Of a stretch of 64,000 bases of DNA, positions 21,354 through 33,118 are shown piece by piece. The position numbers and the translations under genes were made by a program. This stretch comes from Dactylis glomerata. Taxonomy: Eukaryota; Streptophyta; Magnoliopsida; Poales; Poaceae. The stretch lies in NCBI GenBank assembly GCA_007115705.1, contig QXEO01000340.1, positions 1,070,990-1,134,989 of the forward strand. The letters are read 5' to 3'. Below the pieces are notes generated by a model. It searched no databases, was not told the origin of the DNA, and was given only the letters and a program-made list of their open reading frames with translations. Every line of letters starts with the position of its first letter. Within the stretch, counting starts at the first letter, position 1.

Positions 21354-21470
21354 TTTGTCCCGGTTGGTGTCTTCAACCGGGACTAACCGGGACTAAAGGG
21401 GGGTCGGCGGTTCGCGCCCGAGCCCACCCCCTTTAGTCCCGGTTGGTGGCTCCAACCGGGACTAAAGGGG
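21354..21470. repeat. subterminal-motif hairpins inside CACTA C
   Basis: A perfect 19-bp hairpin lies at 21428-21446 and 21452-21470 (CCCCTTTAGTCCCGGTTGG and its complement, 5-nt loop). A second inverted pair is at 21354-21398. They are the same motif as at the transposon ends but placed just upstream of the internal TATATAAG box. Confidence 0.8.
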
Positions 21471-21529
21471 CAATAAATGCGCACCTAGGCTGAATTTTTT
21501 TTCAGATTTCATTTCAAATATGAATTTTG

Positions 21530-22190
21530 AATTTTAAATTGAATAACTTTTGTATATTTTAGAATCTGACAAAACTTTGAATATGAAAAGTGTTTGAAAT
21601 TCATTAACTAATTCAAAACCATTTTCTATTTTCAAAATCAATTATTTTAACTATTCAAACTATTAACTATTTTGCCATTTTCAATTAAAACTTTATTGAT
21701 TTTCTTTTTGCATATTTTAGAATCTGACAAAACTTTGAATATGAAAATTGTTTGAAATTGATTAACTAATTCAAGACCATTTTCTATTTTCTAAATCAAT
21801 TATTTTAACTATTCAAACTATTAACTATTTTGCCATTTTCAATTAAAACTTTATTGATTAATATTCTTTTTGCATATTTTAGAATCTGATAAAACTTTGA
21901 ATATGAAAAGTGTTTGAAATTGATTAACTAATTCAAAACCATTTTCTATTTTCAAAATCAATTATTTTAACTATTCAAACTATTAACTATTTTGCCATTT
22001 TCAATTAAAACTTTATTGATTAATATTCTTTTTGCATATTTTAGAATCTGATAAAACTTTGAATATGAAAAGTGTGTGAAATTGATTAACTAATTCAAAA
22101 CCATTTTCTATTTTCAAAATAAATTATTTTAACTATTCAAACTATTAACTATTTTGCCATTTTCAATTAAAAATATATTGATTAATATTC
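21530..22190. repeat. tandem repeat, about 163-bp unit, four copies
   Basis: The landmark ATATTTTAGAATCTGA recurs at about 21552, 21711, 21875 and 22038, followed each time by ACTTTGAATATGAAAA and TTTTGCCATTTTCAAT. It is AT-rich and non-coding. Confidence 0.82.
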
Positions 22191-22195
22191 TTTTT

Positions 22196-23258
22196 ACCAA
22201 CGACATCTTCGAGAAGCTCCACCACGGGAGATTTCCCAACCCTTTCCCCAACACAGTTAGAGGAGATGGAGTCTTTCACGGGCTTGCAGGAAAAAATTTC
22301 CAAGGCGGAGCTTCCGAAGATGCCGTAGGGCATGAGCACCAACGACATCTTTTGAGAAGCTCCGCCACGGGAGATTTCCCAACCCTTTCCCCAACACAGT
22401 TAGAGGAGATGGAGTCTTTCACGGGCTTGCAGGGAAATTTTTCCGAGGCAGAGCTTCTGAAGATGCCGTAGGGCGTGAGCACCAACGACATCTTCGAGAA
22501 GCTCCGCCATGGGAGATTTCTCAACCCTTTCCCCAACACAGTTAGAGGAGATGGAGTCTTTCATGGGCTTGCAGGGAAATTTTTCCGAGGCGGAGCTTCC
22601 AAAGATGCCATAGGGCGTGAGCACCAACGACATCTTCGAGAAGCTCCGCCGCGGGAGATTTCCCAACCCTTTCCCCAACACAGTTAGAGGAGATGGAGTC
22701 TTTCACGGGCTTGTAGGGAAATTTTTCCGAGACGGAGCTTCCGAAGATGCCGTAGGGCGTGAGCACCAACGACATCTTCGAGAAGCTCCGCCACAGGAGA
22801 TTTCCCAACCCTTTCCCCAACACAGTTAGAGGAGATGGAGTCTTTCATGGGCTTGCAGGGAAATTTTTCTGAGGTGGAGCTTCCGAAGATGCCGTAGGGC
22901 GTGAGCACCAACGACATCTTCGAGAAGCTCCGCCACGGGAGATTTCCCAACCCTTTCCCCAACACAGTTAGAGGAGATGGAGTCTTTCACGGGCTTGTAG
23001 GGAAATTTTTCTGAGGCGGAGCTTCTGAAGATGATGTAGGGCGTGAGCACCAACGACATCTTCGAGAAGCTCTGCCACGGGAGATTTCCCAACCCTTTCC
23101 TCCATCCATGTTAGAGGAGATGGAGTCTTTCACGGGCTTGCAGGGAAATTTTTCTGAGGCAGAGCTTCCGAAGATGCCGTAGGGCGTGAGCACCAATGAC
23201 ATCTTCGAGAAGCTCCACCACGGGAGATTTCCCAACCCTTTCCTCCATCCATGGGGAT
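22196..23258. repeat. minisatellite, 142-bp unit, about 7.5 copies
   Basis: Units start with ACCAACGACATCTTCGAG at 22196, 22338, 22481, 22623, 22765, 22907, 23049 and 23192, the last being partial. Each unit holds the inverted pair GAAGCTCCGCC and GGCGGAGCTTC about 90 bp apart. Because 142 is not a multiple of 3, the ORFs through it shift frame every unit, so I do not call a protein. Confidence 0.9.
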
Positions 23259-23320
23259 GAAACTCTCCCTGCCTTCTAGGTTGCCTTGTTGAGCTGCTTG
23301 CCATGGCGTATCGATGCTCC

Positions 23321-23477
23321 TTTTATAGGCACGGCGCCGCTTCTACTTTGTCTTGTTCCTTCGACAGGGGCGTCGTGCGCTACATGCTTTATCTCATCGA
23401 GCAGTGCATCTACCCATGCGTCCTTATCCTGCCGACAGCTTTAGTCTCGGTTGCACCCACCAGCCGGGACTAAAGGT
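23321..23477 (-). promoter_or_regulatory. TATA box and subterminal-motif hairpin upstream of the minisatellite
   Basis: Minus-strand TATAAAA (23321-23327) in GCCTATAAAAGGAGC. About 110 bp upstream is an imperfect hairpin of CTTTAGTCTCGGTTG with CAGCCGGGACTAAAGG (23439-23477). A short ORF starts at 23304 but is too close to the TATA to be the natural start. Confidence 0.4.
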
Positions 23478-23692
23478 TACCCACATGTCCTTATCCCACC
23501 GACAGTTTTGTTAACTTATTCTAACTTATCAAACTATTAAGAAAATTGTCATTTTCAATTAAATAATAGATTAACTAATATTAGTTCATTATTAACACAC
23601 ATGCTCCTTAAATAAAGGTTTAGTACATTCCATACATGCATTACATAAAAGGTTTAATACATTATTACATTATTGCACCAACATTTCTATCT

Positions 23693-24388
23693 ATTATTTC
23701 TGATTTCTTCTGGGTCGTAGCCATGGAGAATCTTCATCATTCAGTAGGATGCTTAGGTCAGTTTTCACTTTGAAGGGCGGAATTTCATGAAACTTATTAT
23801 AATCTACTGACATGTCTATCTTGTCATCTACTCCCACGATGTTTCATTTCCCTGAAAGAACTATGTGGCGCTTTGGCTCATCGGACGATATCTTCTTTTG
23901 CTGATTTCTTTTTCTCATTTTTGTAGACATGTCCTTCACATAGAAAACCTGAGCGACATCGTTGGCTAGGACGAATGGTTCGTCCATGTACGCAAGATTG
24001 TTGAGATCCACTGTTGTCATGCCGTACTTTTGGTCTACAACTACCCCGCCTCCTGTCAGCTTCACCCATTTGCACCGAAACAAAGGGATCTTAAAAGTAG
24101 GTCCATAGTCAAGTTCCCATATCTCCTCTATGTACTCGTAATATGTTTCCTTCTGCCCATTATCGTCTGTTGCATCAAAGCGGACACCACTGTTTTGGTT
24201 GGTGCTCTTTTTATCTTGGGCAACCATGTAAAATGTATTCTCATTTATCTCGTACCCTTGGAAAGTACATATAGTCGAAGATGGTGGCCTGGCCAAACAG
24301 TACAGCTGATCTCCAACGGTGTCGTCATTCATGAGATGTGTCTGCAACCAACTGCCGAAAGTCTTCTTGTGTTCCCCTTTAATCCAAG
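23693..24388 (-). pseudogene. CACTA transposase, C-terminal part (DUF4216-like)
   Basis: This continues the transposase reading frame on the far side of element D: the codons for DSW at 33459 join IKGEHKKTFGSW at 24388 in frame once D and one CCAAG are removed. It carries the conserved C-terminal region of plant CACTA transposases (RFDATDDNG, LFRCKWVKLTGGG, DLNNLAYMDEPFVLA), which matches Pfam DUF4216 as I know it. A TGA at 23844-23846 interrupts GK-NIVGV, after which the frame continues to about 23693. The TGA could derive from CGA. Confidence 0.8.
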
Positions 24389-24723
24389 TGACAAGGGTAT
24401 AGTTAATAGAGCCCGTTAGTTGAGTACCTCTAAGGCCCGTATAGCTAGGCCCAATTGTAATAATAGTCGAATACGAGTCTTTACCGTATATCGATATTGT
24501 AATCTGTATCGGACCCTACCCGATCCTCGAGACCTGGCCATCTATATATAGGGGCCAGGAGGGGACGGTGTAGGCCAGATTGAAAGCAAGCCAGGTTGAA
24601 CACCCAAGTTTACTTTCGACACACACCTATTTCGATTAACTTTACCTTCGAGTTCATCTGACGCCCTATCTTCCCGATCCTAAGTCCTTAATCTAGGACA
24701 TTTGTCGAGTTAACCCCTCGTCA
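24389..24723 (+). repeat. 5' LTR of element D
   Basis: TGACAAGGG...CCCTCGTCA, 335 bp, with TATATATA near 24543 as the probable core promoter. It is the same length as the 3' copy; the only differences I see are ACCTCT/ACCCCT and CCCGTA/CCCATA. Confidence 0.93.
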
Positions 24724-24725
24724 AT

Positions 24726-24743
24726 TGGCGCCGACCGTGGGGA
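24726..24743 (+). other. primer binding site of element D
   Basis: TGGCGCCGACCGTGGGGA starts two bases after the LTR. It shares TGGCGCC with the tRNA-Asp sites but then differs. I do not assign the tRNA with confidence. Confidence 0.65.
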
Positions 24744-24760
24744 CCTTGGGCGTTGGAATC

Positions 24761-27700
24761 ATGAATTCGACGGCTTTTTCGCTTTTAGCCAACAGCAGTA
24801 CAGAAATCGACAAAAATCAAGAGATGGAATTGACAATCGGAAGCTTAAACATCCTTATCGGACCGTCGGGTTCATCTCGCCTCTCAGAGCCGACGAAACA
24901 AGATCTGTCGGCAAGTGAGCTCAAGACAACAGCAGTAATGGAATATTCCGAAAGCTCTTCCAGCGAGGTAAACTCGCCGGTCAGCCCAGAGGAAGTGCAA
25001 AAAGGAAAGATCGCAGAGGACAATGGAGAAAAGGGAAATTTTGACGTAGGAGTCCAATTAGAAGATATCACGATCTGCCTCGACGATATTGCGAATAAGT
25101 CAACAGATACATGGAAGACAGGATTAGAGCTTTCTGAGGATAGTAACTCGATCTTCTCAAGCTTTAAGGGTGACATCGGCAAACAATGCCAGGTGCTCGC
25201 CATTATAGGAGATAACTCAGAAGAATTCGACGAAAGCGACAATCCAGTACTAAACCCAGCAAATATCGACAGAGGAGCAAATCACCTAGCAGAAGGGCAA
25301 ACACCAGAATCCCTCGCAAGCAGGGAAAAAATTTGACTATCAGTCGACGAATGGAGGATAATAAGAGAAGCCGTAGAACACGGCACGCCAATACCATCAA
25401 ATTCTAGCAAAGACATGCTTTTGGGGTATCACTACGCCCTAAGGCAGCAGGCCAAGCAATTAGCAAAGGAGAAAACAGAGATACAAAGAAGAAAAGATTC
25501 AGCTATTGCAGCTAGCGAAGCTGCTCGAAAAGCACGAAGTGATGCATCATACAGCAACGCAAGGAAAAATCGTCGACACGGTTCAAGGTACGATAACCTC
25601 GAGTACTCTGACAGGCAAAGTATTTCTAAAAACCTCGACTCGTCCTTCCTATCGGTCGACGAGCAAGGAAACATCCTACCGAAAACTCCTGAAGCAGCAC
25701 TAGTGGCAGCACAAGCATATCTACTTACAACTCGACCAAGTCCAGGAGATCCGCGAGAACATATGCATAGAGCAGCACTGAACGGACTCAACATGGTGGG
25801 CCACAAGCTATCAGCAAAAGGAGAAGAAGTATATCACCACAAGGAAGTGCACAAAGCAAGGTCACCTCGCCGTCACAATAGTCCTCGGCACAGAAGCAGC
25901 AAGCACCGATCTCGATCGCCATCACCAAAACAGCGCGGTGGAACTCGAAGATCGCGATCCCCAAATGAAAAACGCGACTATGAAGACGACGACAAAGAGA
26001 TGGGGGCGCCATGCTTTACCCGCAGGGTTCGCATCACTCCAGTTCCCAAGGGATTCAAGCTACCTCATGATCAGCAAAAATACGACGGGTCACAGGAACC
26101 ACAATCATGGCTCGCAGATTACTTACTAGCAGTCCAAATATTAGGAGGAACCAAAGAAACAGCAATGCAAAGTTTGCAACTACACCTCACCGGCGCAGCA
26201 AGGTCATGGTTGAGCAAACTAGAGAAAGAATCTATTGGAAGCTGGGAAGACCTCACAAAGCAATTTACAAGCAACTTCAGGTCAACATACAAACGACCAG
26301 CATCAATAGAAGAAGTCAAAGTATGTGTACAACAACGCGACGAAACGCTACGGGCATACATCCAAAGATGGAGCCTTATCAAAAATTCAGCAGTCGAAGT
26401 TTCGGACGAAAGAGCAATAGATGCGTTCATCATTGGATTAAGACGAAGAGACCTAGTCGAGGAGATGGGTAGAATCAAGCCGAAAACAGTGTCAGACCTC
26501 ATGGACACAGCAAATAGATTCGCAGATGGAGAAGATGCGTGCAACAACAAAAGGACGCGATCTCCAGAAGACGATAGAAGAAATAGATATGGAAGTCAAA
26601 GAAGACGGTCCAGAAATTTCGACAACTATGGCCCTCATAGCCAAGTCGCCGCAGGATACAAAGACAACAGCTATCAAGGAAGTGATCGAAGAAGTTCAAG
26701 ATATCGAAGTTATGGAAAAGAGGACTATAAAAAATTCCCCGTAAGAGAATCCAGAGAATACAACCCCTCGCCAGAAGACATGCTCAATGGACCTTGTCAT
26801 ATACACTCAGCGTTCGTCGATGGGAAGCGAGTATCAAGGCATGCAATGAAAGATTGCACAACATTCTTAAAACTTCAAGAGGCGGCAGTAAACAAGCAAA
26901 TCGAAGCAAGGCGACAAGGATTCGAAGGAAGCAACAACCCTCCAGCAAAGCAGCAAGGAAACAATGGAGCTCCTCAAGGACAAGACCAGCAAAATAAGGG
27001 ACACGACGACGACGACGAAGGGTATGTTCCATCAAAAGGACACATCACAGCAATGATACAACCTGTACCCAAGTCGAACAAAGAAGAGAAGAGCATAACT
27101 CGACAAGTCAACCTAGCAGTCATATCACCTCCAGCTACAACGGAGTATCTGCACTGGTCAGAACAACCAATAGAGTTCAACAGAGAAGATCACCCTATAA
27201 CAGTACCTCGGCCGGGAAACGCGCCTTTGGTACTCAAAGCTCAAATCGGCGCGTATGATGTCGACAGAATATTCATGGATGCAGGGAGTGGAATTAACCT
27301 GATATACGTGAAAACACTCCGAGCAATGCACATATCACTAGAGTTCCTGAAGCCAACAGATTGTTCCTTCCACGGAATCATGCCAGGAAGTGCCAATTAC
27401 CCATTGGGTCGAATAGCACTCAACGTTTGCTTCGGCAACCGACAAAACTATAGAAGAGAAAAGCTAGATTTCGAAGTCATGGACTGGCCATCTCAATATC
27501 ACGCGATCCTCGGACGACCCGCGTTTTTGCGATTCATGGCAGTACCCCACTATACATATCTGGTACTTAAGATGCCAGGACCAAGAGGAATAATTACAGT
27601 GAAAGGAAGTTTTGAAGTTTTAGATCTCTGCGACAGGGAGTTCCACAAGATGGCGCAAAATTTTGGCGTAATAGCCAACCATGCAGAAAAGGCAAAAAGC

Positions 27701-27826
27701 GCGACTACAGAGGACGTCAAGCTACTCGAAGGACGCGTCGTGGAGCCCGAAACGAAGAAACCACGAGTAGGAGCATCAGGAGAAGACACAGACGCAGAGG
27801 AAAAAGGGAAAGCCATGATGGCATAA
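24761..27826 (+). pseudogene. gag-protease of element D with one in-frame TGA
   Basis: The start is ATG 24761 (MNSTAFSLL), 1022 codons to the stop at 27826, broken by one TGA at 25334-25336; the frame is the same on both sides. In order: acidic N-terminal part; an Arg/Ser-rich segment (about residues 365-405, SPRRHNSPRH, SRSPSPK); a Retrotrans_gag domain (about 427-587); a Cys/His cluster (CHIHSAFVDGKRVSRH...C); and an aspartic protease with FMDAGSG near residue 840 (D-A-G in place of D-S/T-G). The ORF ends without RT. The TGA may be a CGA change (C to T at CpG), or it could be read through; with LTRs this similar the mutation must be recent. Confidence 0.85.
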
Positions 27827-28112
27827 GCATCATAAGACAATAGAGTAAAGTAGAAAAATAAGGCTGTAAAAGCCACGAGTTACACCAGGGGCAATGCCCT
27901 CTAGATCCAGAACACAGGTCATAGGCCGGATCTCTTGGGTCACCCCATGTATCTTACATCACAAGTATAATAAAGACGAAACGTTCCTCATATTCGAGTT
28001 TACGAGTCTTTCAAAGGAGGAAATGCGGTAAACGCACAAAAACGCTTTGAGGATGAACTTTTTTTTTCGACATACAAGTCGCAAAATAAGACACTCTCGC
28101 GTTACAAAAATA
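27827..28112. other. spacer between gag-protease and the antisense gene of D
   Basis: Non-coding. This is where RT, RNase H and integrase would be expected in an autonomous relative. It holds an A-rich segment and a T-run near 28060, and no remnant of pol motifs is visible. Confidence 0.6.
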
Positions 28113-31100
28113 TTACAATAACGGGTTATCAGAATCATCTACGCCTAAAGGATCTAAATAATGGTACTCACAGAAAAACGCAGCATCCGCTTCGAGAAGC
28201 CTAGCTACGAGTCTTCGAGCAGGTTGCAGTGTGTTCTCCATATGTACCCAAAGGCTAGCCCCACCTAGAGCCAAACTTAAAGACATCGTGCTATAATTCA
28301 GCCTGGGATGCCACTTGCGTATCCACCCAAGAGCAAAATTGGCACCTGCCACTAAGTTCAGTTCTATCAATCTATGAATACGATGGGTGGATCTGAAAAC
28401 ATCAAGAAGAAGCGGGAAAGTCGCAGGCAAAGGATTGCGGGGAAGCATAACAGAGTGCATAGTTGTAAGAGCCCGTCGGCAACCATCAACTGACTTGCCA
28501 ATATGCTGGGCACGATCCTGAAGCAGTACAATGGCATTCCGGCGTCGAGAATCAGACCACAAAGTCTCAAAGCCAGCCGACATTTTCTCCAAAGCCGCAT
28601 TTCGCTCAGCAAACCGACGATCCTCAGCAGCGAAATCCAAACAAGTGCCTATCACGGCAAAAGATGTCACAAAAACAGCAGGGGACAATCAGAGAATGAA
28701 GGAGTCAAAAGAAAACTTACATCGTAACATCTCGCAGGCAGACTCGACAATGCCAAGGATAAAAGATTCACATTCTTCATTATGGACAATCTTAGCCGTC
28801 AAACTGGAGACCTTTTCATCTAGTGAAGATATTTGCTTCATATAACCACTGGCTTTGCTAGCTTTGTTAATAGCCATCTGTGCTTGATGCTTGGCTAAAT
28901 TCAGGCGAGCCTCAAGATCGGAAACTCTGGAAGAGTACTCTGCGCATCGGCTGCATCGACTAGGAGTCGACGAAATCTGAGAACCAAACACATGGGTAGA
29001 AGAAGGAGCAGCACCGTGAGTCAAAGGATCATTGACGCGCATCGACTGCAAGCCAAAAGGGGAAAGAAAGGAGAAACATTTCAGAGAAATAGCATAATAC
29101 TTCATACGCCAGAAATATATTTACATAAGTGCAAAACCCTATGACTAAAGTTCTCGGGTTGCACTCAACTAAAGTTTCTGCATCCAAAAGGAGAAAACTA
29201 AAAGCTACAAAGGAAGCCGAGTCTACGCCACCTCAGCATTGTGTTCCGTGGCAGAAGAGGGCACGGCAACTTCCTCGCCGGAAGTCGACGGTGGCACTGG
29301 ATTTTCCGTTGCTGGAGATGGTGCGGCAGGCACCGCAGAAGCTGCTGAAGGAGAAATAGTTGTCAGCAATGCAGGTGCCAACTTCTTCGCCTTCTTGAAA
29401 AAAGCCTTCATCTCGTCACGGGTGTGGCCATGAGGGGAGCTAACCCTCTCCCAGTCGAAACTCGTACCGTGCGCAAGAGAAAGCGCAATAGCACCCTTGG
29501 CGCCACGCTTAATTGAAAGTCCTTTTAGCTGAAGAGTGTGGTCTTCAGTTGTATCGAAGGTCTTGGCAAGATTGTTCAAGTTGTCCTTCGGGACCGCTGA
29601 CCTTTTCTTCGGCCATAACCCGACAAATAGTCGTGAAAGAACGCGGCTAACTAACTCGAAAGTCTCCTGGATAGATATCTAGTTTTCCTCGAGTAAGTTC
29701 ACCGTAGTCATCAGAGGGTCACCGTCCGGTTGTAGGGCCGATGGAGATACCCCAGTAAAACCTGCACGACACAAAGAAGGTAGAAAAGCAAAGAAGGAGG
29801 AGGATGTCAGTACAAGCAACAGTGCAACAGAAGTCGAAAATAGGAGAAAAGGCGAAACACTTACTTTCAGCAGCAGTGGCCATTGTGTGGAGACGCTCCG
29901 CCACGGCTTGCTCTCGCTGGGCATGATCCTTGTTGGCATCAGCTAAAGCTTTTTCAGCTTTCTTCGCCTTACCAAGCGCAGATTTCTGCGACTTTTCAGC
30001 ATTTGCTTTGGCAGTGGCCGCAGCATCGTAAGCTTTCTGAGAAGCACGGAGCTCCGCTTCCAGCGACGCAATTCGGGCATTGGTTGTTGCTAGAGCAGCT
30101 ACAATAGAAGAAGAAAGGAAGTCAGAAAAATAGCACAAGATATGCAAGGAGGAAAAACTATGAATGGATGTCGAACATACCTTCGGAAGCTTTCGCAACC
30201 TTTAGGTACTCAGCACATTCAGTGCCCAGGGTGATGAATCTCTTCAATAATGCCTGAGAAAAGGAGTGTGTAAGAGCAGAAGTGTATGAAAGGAAAGCAA
30301 GTAGAAAAGAATTGCTCACATCATCAAAAGAAACCGTAGATGCATGGGCTTCTAGAGAAATTTCGGGTTCTTTGGCCTTCTTTGAGCGTTTGGGGTATCG
30401 GGCTTGAGGAACCTTCTTCACAGAAGACCTGGTAGCCCTCGGCGCAACATCTAGCTCAATAGGCTCATCAGTGGCCATAGGAGAAGTGGGGGGAGCAGCT
30501 GTCGTATATGCTGGTGGCTCTTCATCATCACTGCATGAAGAATATAAATTATGGAAACAAGGCAAGAACAATGCAATTGAAGAACTCGAATACAATACTT
30601 ACGATGCTAGCATGTCAAAGTACTCCATATCTTCTACAAGAACGGGGGCTTTACCAGCCGCTGCAGAACTTGATGAAGCAATTTCGTCGACACGCTTCCT
30701 TTTCTTGTCGACATCAACATCTTCAGCAAGTGCAGGAGGAGGCGATGTCGACGAGCTAGTTTCCTCTTCTGATTCTTCGACATCATCTCCGTCCTGACTT
30801 TCGTCAGCCTCGGGGCCTTCAGATGCAGGAGAGGCTAGATCAGCTGGTAGGGGCCCTGCCTCTGGAAGAGGAGGACGAGAAACAAGGAATTGGTGACCCT
30901 GCATATAAATAAGTCAGCAGAATGCAGAGGCACAGAATAACGCAAATCGAATCAAAGCAAAGTTTGACAACAAGTGAACGCGAAGATACATACCTCAGGC
31001 AGAGGGTGCATAGAGTCGAAAAAATCAGCGGTTAAATCCGCAACTGCATGTTCCTTGGTGAGCTTGGTAAGATTCCTGACTCGCTTGTCGATGTCTTCTT

Positions 31101-31916
31101 TCGATATCAGATCTTCAGATATGCGAGTAGGATCTTCCAAGCCAGAGTAATTCCAAAGTCTGGTAAGGCGGTGTTGTAGGGGTTGAACTCGACGTTGAAT
31201 GAAAAACGCCATGAGTTGCATACCCGACAGAGCACCTCCTTGACCTCCTTTCAAAGCCTTGATGCGGGAAAGAAGAGGAAGAATTTCTTCTGCTTCTGCA
31301 TCTGAGGGGAGCGTATCCCACGATGCCAATTTCTTCACCTCCTGGGAAGCGTCAAAGGGAGGAAGGCCGTATTCATCTTCAGGAGAGGATTTGCGGTCCT
31401 TGATATAGAACCACTTTGTCCTCCACCCTTGGACAGATGCGGCCATGGAAAATTCAAAGTATTGCGCCTCAGGGCGCACAGAAACGACGGCTCCACCCAG
31501 TTCGGGTTTCCTAGCCAAAGCAACGTTGGGGCGGAGCCGAAAGATTGACCTCCAAAGAAGGAAGTGGGGCTCAATGCCCAAGAATGACTCACAGAGGGTC
31601 ACGAAACAGGCAATGTGAGAAGGGAATTCGGTGTGAGCTGATGGAGCTGCACACCGTAGACAAATAGAAGCCCACGGAGAAACTCGTGGGCAGGAAGAGA
31701 GAAACCACGGAGGAGGAAAGCAAGAAACATTACCCGATAACCGCTCGGGGGCTTCGGGATCCGCTCAGTGCTAGGAAATTTGATGGAATCCTCAGCGGCG
31801 ATGAGGCCGTCCGCCCTGGCCTTCTCCACCTCCTTCTTGGTGATGGCGGAGCGCACCCAGTTGGTGGCAGAAGTCTTGGCCATGGTGTTCTTGGTGGCCA
31901 GGTGTTTCACACGCAT
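28113..31916 (-). pseudogene. antisense gene of element D, 'putative gypsy-type transposon' (Transposase_28-like) family, disrupted
   Basis: An eight-exon model with GT-AG introns and matching phases: 31916-30994, 30898-30603, 30530-30320, 30253-30181, 30098-29865, 29761-29232, 29045-28721, 28648-28113. The start is the first ATG after a TATATAAA box at 32028-32035. Exon 1 has the family core (GYRVMFLAFLLRGFSLPAHE, FLRGLLFVYG, then GIEPHFLLWRSIF). The middle exons have acidic and Lys/Arg tracts, exon 5 a coiled coil (ALATTNARIASLEAELRAS) and the last exon a conserved YHYLDPLGVDDSDN end. Related antisense genes are known from Tat/Grande-like elements; their function is unknown. Defects: a one-base frameshift near 31618 and TAG at 29679-29681. 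The junction after 29232 is the least certain. Confidence 0.72.
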
Positions 31917-32027
31917 CCAGTACGAAGTGCGCTCGGGGGCTATGCACGAGAGGAGGAGACAGAGCAGATCAGCAATAGAGGCGGCGGAGAGAAAGAGCTG
32001 GTAAACAGTAAGACTCCCCATGATCCC

Positions 32028-32035
32028 CTTTATAT
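32028..32035 (-). promoter_or_regulatory. TATA box of the antisense gene of D
   Basis: TATATAAA on the minus strand, about 112 bp upstream of the chosen ATG, with no other ATG between the expected transcription start and 31916. Confidence 0.5.
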
Positions 32036-33118
32036 ATCTTCTGGGAGAAGGAACGTGGGTTGAGACGTGGCGCAAAGATAGGAAACGGTAAGCCCACTAA
32101 CAGTCAAAAAATGAGAAATTTACAGTATTGCCCATGCAACGGTTCGCAATGGTACATAATGACGTATTCATTGATATCATAAAGAAGAGAATATAAGAAA
32201 GAGGAAAAGATGGCGCCGACAAGTGCAAAATAGGTACACAAGACTATATATGAAAGAGTTTCGATTATAGCCATGGGGGCTACTATTTTCAAAGATGGTA
32301 AATACAACTTCTATCTGAAGTGGTGGATTAGTATTCAACGACAGTATGTCCTTAAAGTATCTCAAAGTTGAAGTATCTCGAAGATGATGTATCTAGTAGT
32401 TAAAGTATCTCGAGTTGAAGTATGATGGATTACACTACATTTTTTAGCCTATACTCGAAAAAAGCTTTTTTCGACTATAGCCTCGGGGGCTACTCCCATC
32501 GGGAGCGCTGAGCGCGCACCCGACGATATTTCTTGGCAAAGCATTATAATTGGAAAAGTGCAGGAGTGTTACTCCCATCGGGAGCGAGTTTTATGGTTGA
32601 AGAAACCCGAATATTTTCAGTCAAAATTTGACTGCGACATGAGATTCTCGAGTTGTGTTATCGCAACACAACTCGAATGCCGTGACTTGTCACGAAGGTA
32701 AGACCCCGGGATCCGTCCTGTGTGGCCTGGTATACGCACATGGATGCGCTCTGCTGGTATGTATCCGTGTCTACGACGCGAAGAAAATCCTGGTGGACGC
32801 ACTGGGTACCCTGAGAACCACTGGGATTCATTCTTTGTAAGTCCTAAATGCGGCAGAAGAATGGGTTTGACCGGTATCCCGAATTCAAGTCCAAGGGGAT
32901 TGAATTTGAAGTAGGTGACAAGTATCTGTTCCGGCAGTTAACTGACCTCTTGATCCGTCAGAGTTGTCAGGCTTGTTCATCAAGACCCCTTGCGAACAAA
33001 TTATTATAAATATAAGTCGAAAGACCAAGTCGAAGATTTGAAGATAAGAAGAAGTCGAAGATTTGAAGATTAGAGATTCAACCCGAATCTACAATTTTGG
33101 TAGAATCTTAGGGGCTAC
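32036..33118 (+). other. 3' non-coding region and polypurine tract of element D
   Basis: No credible ORF. It contains a duplicated ACTCCCATCGGGAGCG (about 32493 and 32570). The purine-rich AATCTTAGGGGCTAC just before the 3' LTR (33104-33118) is the likely polypurine tract. Confidence 0.6.

Noticed and set aside
20972..21396. Overlapping ORFs on both strands in the GC-rich block
   Set aside because: They follow base composition (Arg/Ala/Pro/Gly runs), overlap in several frames and sit in a probable leader.
22196..23258. Regular repeats considered as a CRISPR array
   Set aside because: The repeats are 142 bp, contiguous and without spacers, in a plant-type genome.
22154..23304. Stack of 60-105 residue ORFs on both strands
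   Set aside because: They are the same 142-bp repeat read in successive frames; the unit length is not a multiple of three.
31599..32075. ORF start at 32021 for the antisense gene of D
   Set aside because: It lies only 7 bp downstream of the TATA box, before any likely transcription start; the first ATG after that is at 31916.
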